From Gammaproteobacteria bacterium (GTDB lineage Bacteria; Pseudomonadota; Gammaproteobacteria; Xanthomonadales; Xanthomonadaceae): DNA of 20,062 nt. Shown piece by piece: positions 17,301 to 20,062 of the stretch. The stretch lies in assembly GCA_025360985.1 (NCBI GenBank), contig JANYBA010000242.1, positions 1 through 20,062 on the forward strand, in the 5' to 3' direction. Position 1 is the stretch's first letter, and each line of letters begins with the position of its first letter. The position numbers and the translations under genes are program-made. The notes beneath the pieces were generated by a model, which saw only the letters and a program-made list of their open reading frames with translations, had not been told where the DNA came from and did not search any database.

Positions 17301-18023
17301 TCACTCGATCTCGTTGATGGCAGTGACCTTGCTGCGGGCGATCAGCCAGGCGACGCCGCGCAGGTCCTTGAGCCCGACCCAGGCGCGGCCGAGGTTGTTG
17401 TATTTGGACACGCCGGCCGAACGCTGGCGGTGATTGACCGGCACGCTCACTGATTGCCAGCCGGCGCGCTTGACTAGGGCTGGCAGATAACGGTGCATGT
17501 GGTCGAAGTAGGGCAGGTCCAGGAATACCGACCGTTCGAACAATTTGATGCCGCAGCCAGTGTCCGGGGTTTCGTCGCGCAGCAGTCGTGAACGGATCGC
17601 GTTGGCGATCTTTGAGGCCCAGCGCTTGGAACCGCTGTCTTGGCGATGGACCCGCCAGCCCGCGAACAATTTCACTTCCGATGCCGCTGCATCGCGCGCC
17701 GCCAGCAATTTCGGGATATCGGCCGGATCGTTCTGGCCATCGCCGTCGAGCGTGGCGATCCATTCGCCGCGTGCGACTTTGATCCCGGTGCGGATCGCCG
17801 TGCTCTGGCCACTCTGTTTCGCGTGGGCGAACACCCGCAGTTCCGGCGTGCTCGTTTTCAGCGTCTTCAGCACGGCCAGCGAATCGTCCCTGGAACAATC
17901 GTCGACGTAGACGATTTCGAAGTCGATCCTGCCGCGCAGCGCGGAAACGATCTCGCCGACCAGCGGCGCGACGTTATCGCGCTCGTTGAACACCGGCACG
18001 ACCACTGATAACGCGATGCTCAT
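17301..18023 (-). CDS. GT2 family glycosyltransferase (polyprenyl-phosphate sugar transferase type)
   Basis: A 240-residue GT-A fold enzyme: SVVVPVFNERDNV at the N-terminus, VDDCSRDDS (about 40-48), and ATLDGDGQNDP with the metal-binding DXD at Asp93-Asp95. Further matches to the dolichol-phosphate mannose synthase/ArnC-like branch are the DTGCGIKLFERSVF and NHRQRSAGVSKYN segments. There is no C-terminal transmembrane pair, so membrane contact may come from the following LAB_N protein. It probably transfers a sugar to undecaprenyl phosphate for envelope modification. The ATG overlaps the parB TGA by four bases, an unusual coupling of envelope and segregation genes. Confidence 0.88.
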   Translation of the reverse strand: MSIALSVVVPVFNERDNVAPLVGEIVSALRGRIDFEIVYVDDCSRDDSLAVLKTLKTSTPELRVFAHAKQSGQSTAIRTGIKVARGEWIATLDGDGQNDPADIPKLLAARDAAASEVKLFAGWRVHRQDSGSKRWASKIANAIRSRLLRDETPDTGCGIKLFERSVFLDLPYFDHMHRYLPALVKRAGWQSVSVPVNHRQRSAGVSKYNNLGRAWVGLKDLRGVAWLIARSKVTAINEIE

Positions 18024-18913
18024 TCGCCTTCCCGTTTCCCGCCGCGCAAGCGTTCCAGGATGCCGTCGAGCGTGTCCAGGCCGTGGTAGGCGATCACCAG
18101 TTTTCCGCGCCCGGCACGACCCGGCTGCACGCTGACTTTCGCACCGAGTTGATCGGACAACTCGCGCTCAAGCGCGGCGATGTCGGCGTCGGCGCGCTTG
18201 ATGGGTTTCGCGGTTTTTTTCGTGGGTAGCTTGCCTTGCGTGAGTTGCTGGGCACGGCGTTCGACTTCACGCACCGACCAGCCATTCTCGGCCGCTTCCA
18301 TCGCCAGTGCGGTTGCCGCCGCCGGCGCCAGGGTCAGCAAGGCGCGGGCGTGGCCCATCTCCAGCTTGCGATCTTCGAGCAGCTTGCGGATCGGTTCGGG
18401 CAGTTCCAGTAGGCGCAACAAATTCGACACGGCGGCGCGCGAGCGGCCGACCGCTTCGGCGGCCTGCTGGTGGGTCAGCGAGAATTCGTCGATCAGGCGC
18501 GACAACGAGACCGCTTCTTCGAGCGGATTGAGGTCTTCGCGCTGGATGTTCTCGATCAGCGCCATCGCCACTACGGCACGGTCGTCGACTTCGCGCACGA
18601 CTGCAGGGATTTCCGCCAGGCCGGCCTGTTGCGCAGCGCGCCAACGGCGCTCGCCTGCGATGATTTCGTAACGACCCTTGCCGATCTCACGGACGATGAT
18701 CGGTTGGATCACACCCTGCATGCGGATCGAATCGGCGAGCTCGGCCAGGCGCTCGCTGTCCATGCCGGTACGCGGTTGGTACTTGCCAGCCTGCAACAAG
18801 CCGACGGCGAGCTGGCGCAGGACGTCGCCGGGGGCTTCCTCTGGCGCAGCCGCGGACTTGCCGCCGAGCAAGGCCTCGAGCCCGCGGCCCAGTCCGCGCT
18901 TCTTGATCGCCAT
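18020..18913 (-). CDS. parB: Chromosome-partitioning protein ParB
   Basis: A 297-residue ParB/Spo0J protein that binds parS sites and spreads as a CTP-dependent clamp. The N-terminal KKRGLGRGLEALLG is the ParA-stimulating segment. The CTP-binding domain has YQPRTGMD, QGVIQPIIVR and the GERRWRA motif (87-93). The central helix-turn-helix includes LTHQQAAEAVGRSRAAVSNLLRLL. A Lys-rich linker (about 228-243) leads to a C-terminal dimerisation domain. All motifs look intact. The ATG shares one base with the parA stop (TAATG), and its own TGA overlaps the glycosyltransferase start. No parS-like inverted repeat was seen in the window. Confidence 0.97.
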   Translation of the reverse strand: MAIKKRGLGRGLEALLGGKSAAAPEEAPGDVLRQLAVGLLQAGKYQPRTGMDSERLAELADSIRMQGVIQPIIVREIGKGRYEIIAGERRWRAAQQAGLAEIPAVVREVDDRAVVAMALIENIQREDLNPLEEAVSLSRLIDEFSLTHQQAAEAVGRSRAAVSNLLRLLELPEPIRKLLEDRKLEMGHARALLTLAPAAATALAMEAAENGWSVREVERRAQQLTQGKLPTKKTAKPIKRADADIAALERELSDQLGAKVSVQPGRAGRGKLVIAYHGLDTLDGILERLRGGKREGE

Positions 18914-19692
18914 TACTTCGTCTCCTGGTGTTGCTTCTCGCGCCGGATGATCTCGCCGGCGAGGCCGAGGTAGGCGATGCCGCCGCGCGAGGATTTGTCG
19001 TAGCCGACGATGCTGCGGCCGTGGCTGGGCGCCTCGGCCAGGCGGACGTTGCGCGGAATGATCGAGCGGAACACCAGATCGCCGAAATGCTGGGTGAGTT
19101 CGGCGGACACGGCATTGGCCAGGTTGTTGCGCACGTCGAACATGGTGCGGACCACGCCGAAGATTTCCAGGCGCGGGTTGAGTTTTTGCTTGAGCGCTTC
19201 AATCGTGTCGATCAGCGCGCTCAGGCCTTCGAGCGCGTAGTACTCGCACTGCATCGGCACGATCACGCCATCGGCGGCGGCGAGTGCGTTCAAGGTGAGC
19301 AACGACAGCGATGGCGGGCAGTCGATCAGGATGTAGTCGTAGTTCTTGTCCAGCGTGGCCAGCGCGGCCTTGAGCTTGCCCTCGCGGCCGGAGACATCCA
19401 TCAACTGGATTTCGACGGCAGTCAAATCGCCGTTGCCGGGCAACAGATCGTAACCTTCGGCGGCGGCGACGATGGCGGCGCGCGGCGTACATTCGCCAAG
19501 CAGCACCTCGGTGACGGAATTTTCCAACTCGCGCTTGTCCACGCCCGAACCCATGGTCGCGTTGCCCTGGGGATCGATGTCGACCAGCAGCACTTTGCGC
19601 GGCGCCTGCGCCAGCGCGGCGGCGAGGTTGACGGCGGTGGTGGTTTTGCCCACGCCGCCTTTCTGGTTGGCGAAAGCGATGATCCGGGTCAT
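18913..19692 (-). CDS. parA: Chromosome-partitioning ATPase ParA
   Basis: A 259-residue Soj-type ParA ATPase with the deviant Walker A KGGVGKTTT (11-19), the switch I region DIDPQGNATMGSG, Walker B-like ILIDCPPSL, and the typical VRTMFDVRNNLANAV region. It lacks an N-terminal DNA-binding extension, as expected for chromosomal ParA. ATP-bound ParA coats the nucleoid and moves ParB-parS complexes. I start at ATG 19692 (MTRIIAFANQ), with AGGA eight bases upstream; the longer frame adds 19 residues with no similarity. It follows rsmG after 57 bases that contain a large palindrome. Confidence 0.97.
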   Translation of the reverse strand: MTRIIAFANQKGGVGKTTTAVNLAAALAQAPRKVLLVDIDPQGNATMGSGVDKRELENSVTEVLLGECTPRAAIVAAAEGYDLLPGNGDLTAVEIQLMDVSGREGKLKAALATLDKNYDYILIDCPPSLSLLTLNALAAADGVIVPMQCEYYALEGLSALIDTIEALKQKLNPRLEIFGVVRTMFDVRNNLANAVSAELTQHFGDLVFRSIIPRNVRLAEAPSHGRSIVGYDKSSRGGIAYLGLAGEIIRREKQHQETK

Positions 19693-19713
19693 GCGGGAAT
19701 CCTGGCTCGGGCA

Positions 19714-19736
19714 CGCCCGACGCGCCGCGTCGGGCG
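19714..19736. repeat. 23-bp perfect palindrome between rsmG and parA
   Basis: CGCCCGACGCG (19714-19724) and CGCGTCGGGCG (19726-19736) are perfect complements around one central base. As RNA it gives a 9-bp GC-rich stem with a 5-base loop, but no T-run follows. It fills the intergenic gap and could be an attenuating or processing hairpin, or a protein-binding site. Confidence 0.55.
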
Positions 19737-19749
19737 GACGGGACGGCAA

Positions 19750-20062
19750 TTATGCCGTGTCGGCCGCGTCCCGGGTGACCACGATCAGGTGTCGTTCCGC
19801 GGCCAGGCCCGGAATCGTGAGCCGATGCACCCCGGCCAGCGACCAGCCCGGCGGCAGATCGGCGATTTCCTCATCGGGACGAGTGCCCTTGAGCGCCAGC
19901 AGTCGTCCGCCCGGCACCAGCAAATGGCCGCCGACGGCAACAATGCCGGCCAGGCGATCCAGGGCGCGCGCGGTGATCGTCTGGTACGCGCCCGGTTCGG
20001 CCACGGTCTCGGCCCGGGATTCGATGACCCGGGCATTGCTTAGGCCGAGGTTGCGCACGGCC
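19750..20062 (-). CDS. rsmG: 16S rRNA (guanine(527)-N7)-methyltransferase RsmG, C-terminal part
   Basis: The C-terminal ~103 residues of RsmG (GidB), which methylates G527 of 16S rRNA using S-adenosylmethionine. Recognisable parts are [37 protein letters not shown] and the terminal [12 protein letters not shown]. The frame is open to the window edge, so the gene continues beyond 20062; an internal ATG at 20058 is not the true start. The position upstream of parA matches the conserved rsmG-parA-parB order that is common near replication origins. Confidence 0.9.
   Translation of the reverse strand, partial: AVRNLGLSNARVIESRAETVAEPGAYQTITARALDRLAGIVAVGGHLLVPGGRLLALKGTRPDEEIADLPPGWSLAGVHRLTIPGLAAERHLIVVTRDAADTA

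Noticed and set aside
18000..20062. parS sites near parAB
   Set aside because: I looked for the TGTTTCACGTGAAACA-type palindrome by eye and found none. The GC palindrome at 19714 does not resemble it.

Overview
The window is a GC-rich (roughly two-thirds G+C by eye), densely packed chromosomal segment from a gammaproteobacterium, most likely of the order Xanthomonadales (Lysobacterales). Several things suggest this: an E. coli-type thymidine kinase, the rsmG-parA-parB order, a TruC-type pseudouridine synthase, and an ECF sigma factor next to a TPR-bearing Ser/Thr kinase. No prophage, insertion sequence, CRISPR array or tRNA was seen. No gene-free stretch exceeds about 175 bases.

Layout. 1-1347 (+): truC and tdk. 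1349-5601 (-): mutM, an ECF sigma factor and a large membrane Ser/Thr kinase with a TPR-like extracytoplasmic part, closely spaced in one direction. 5602-5756: a divergent control region with a perfect palindrome and a foldable leader. 5757-8833 (+): an acyl-lipid/acyl-CoA desaturase whose stop overlaps the start of acetyl-CoA synthetase. 8856-9364 (-): a BrnT/BrnA toxin-antitoxin pair that looks leaderless and is preceded by a large operator palindrome. 9416-12198 (-): a run of small, mostly uncharacterised genes (membrane protein, SRPBCC/AHSA1 protein, small membrane proteins, a helical protein, DUF1330). 12215-14789 (-): an MBOAT O-acyltransferase with an overlapping SGNH-like partner, a probable envelope or exopolysaccharide acetylation pair. 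14962-15558 (+): a secreted protein of unknown function. 15640-16297 (-): an AbrB/MazE-type antitoxin and a Doc (Fic-fold) toxin with an altered Fic motif. 16410-16823 (-): rpmB-rpmG with terminator, promoter and a 5'-end leader hairpin. 16961-20062 (-): rsmG (partial), parA, parB, a GT2 glycosyltransferase and a LAB_N membrane protein, arranged as one coupled operon.

How the parts fit. Housekeeping functions (RNA modification, nucleotide salvage, DNA repair, ribosomal proteins, chromosome segregation) alternate with envelope functions (desaturase, MBOAT/SGNH, GT2/LAB_N) and two small toxin-antitoxin modules. The rsmG-parAB group is often found near the replication origin, so that end of the window may be origin-proximal. 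No parS-like site was found by eye. The less ordinary points are the ECF/kinase pair, the leaderless brnT operator, the Doc motif substitution, the Tdk with lost zinc ligands, the coupling of parB to a glycosyltransferase, and several perfect palindromes in control regions. All functional calls rest on motif recognition by eye; no database search was run.
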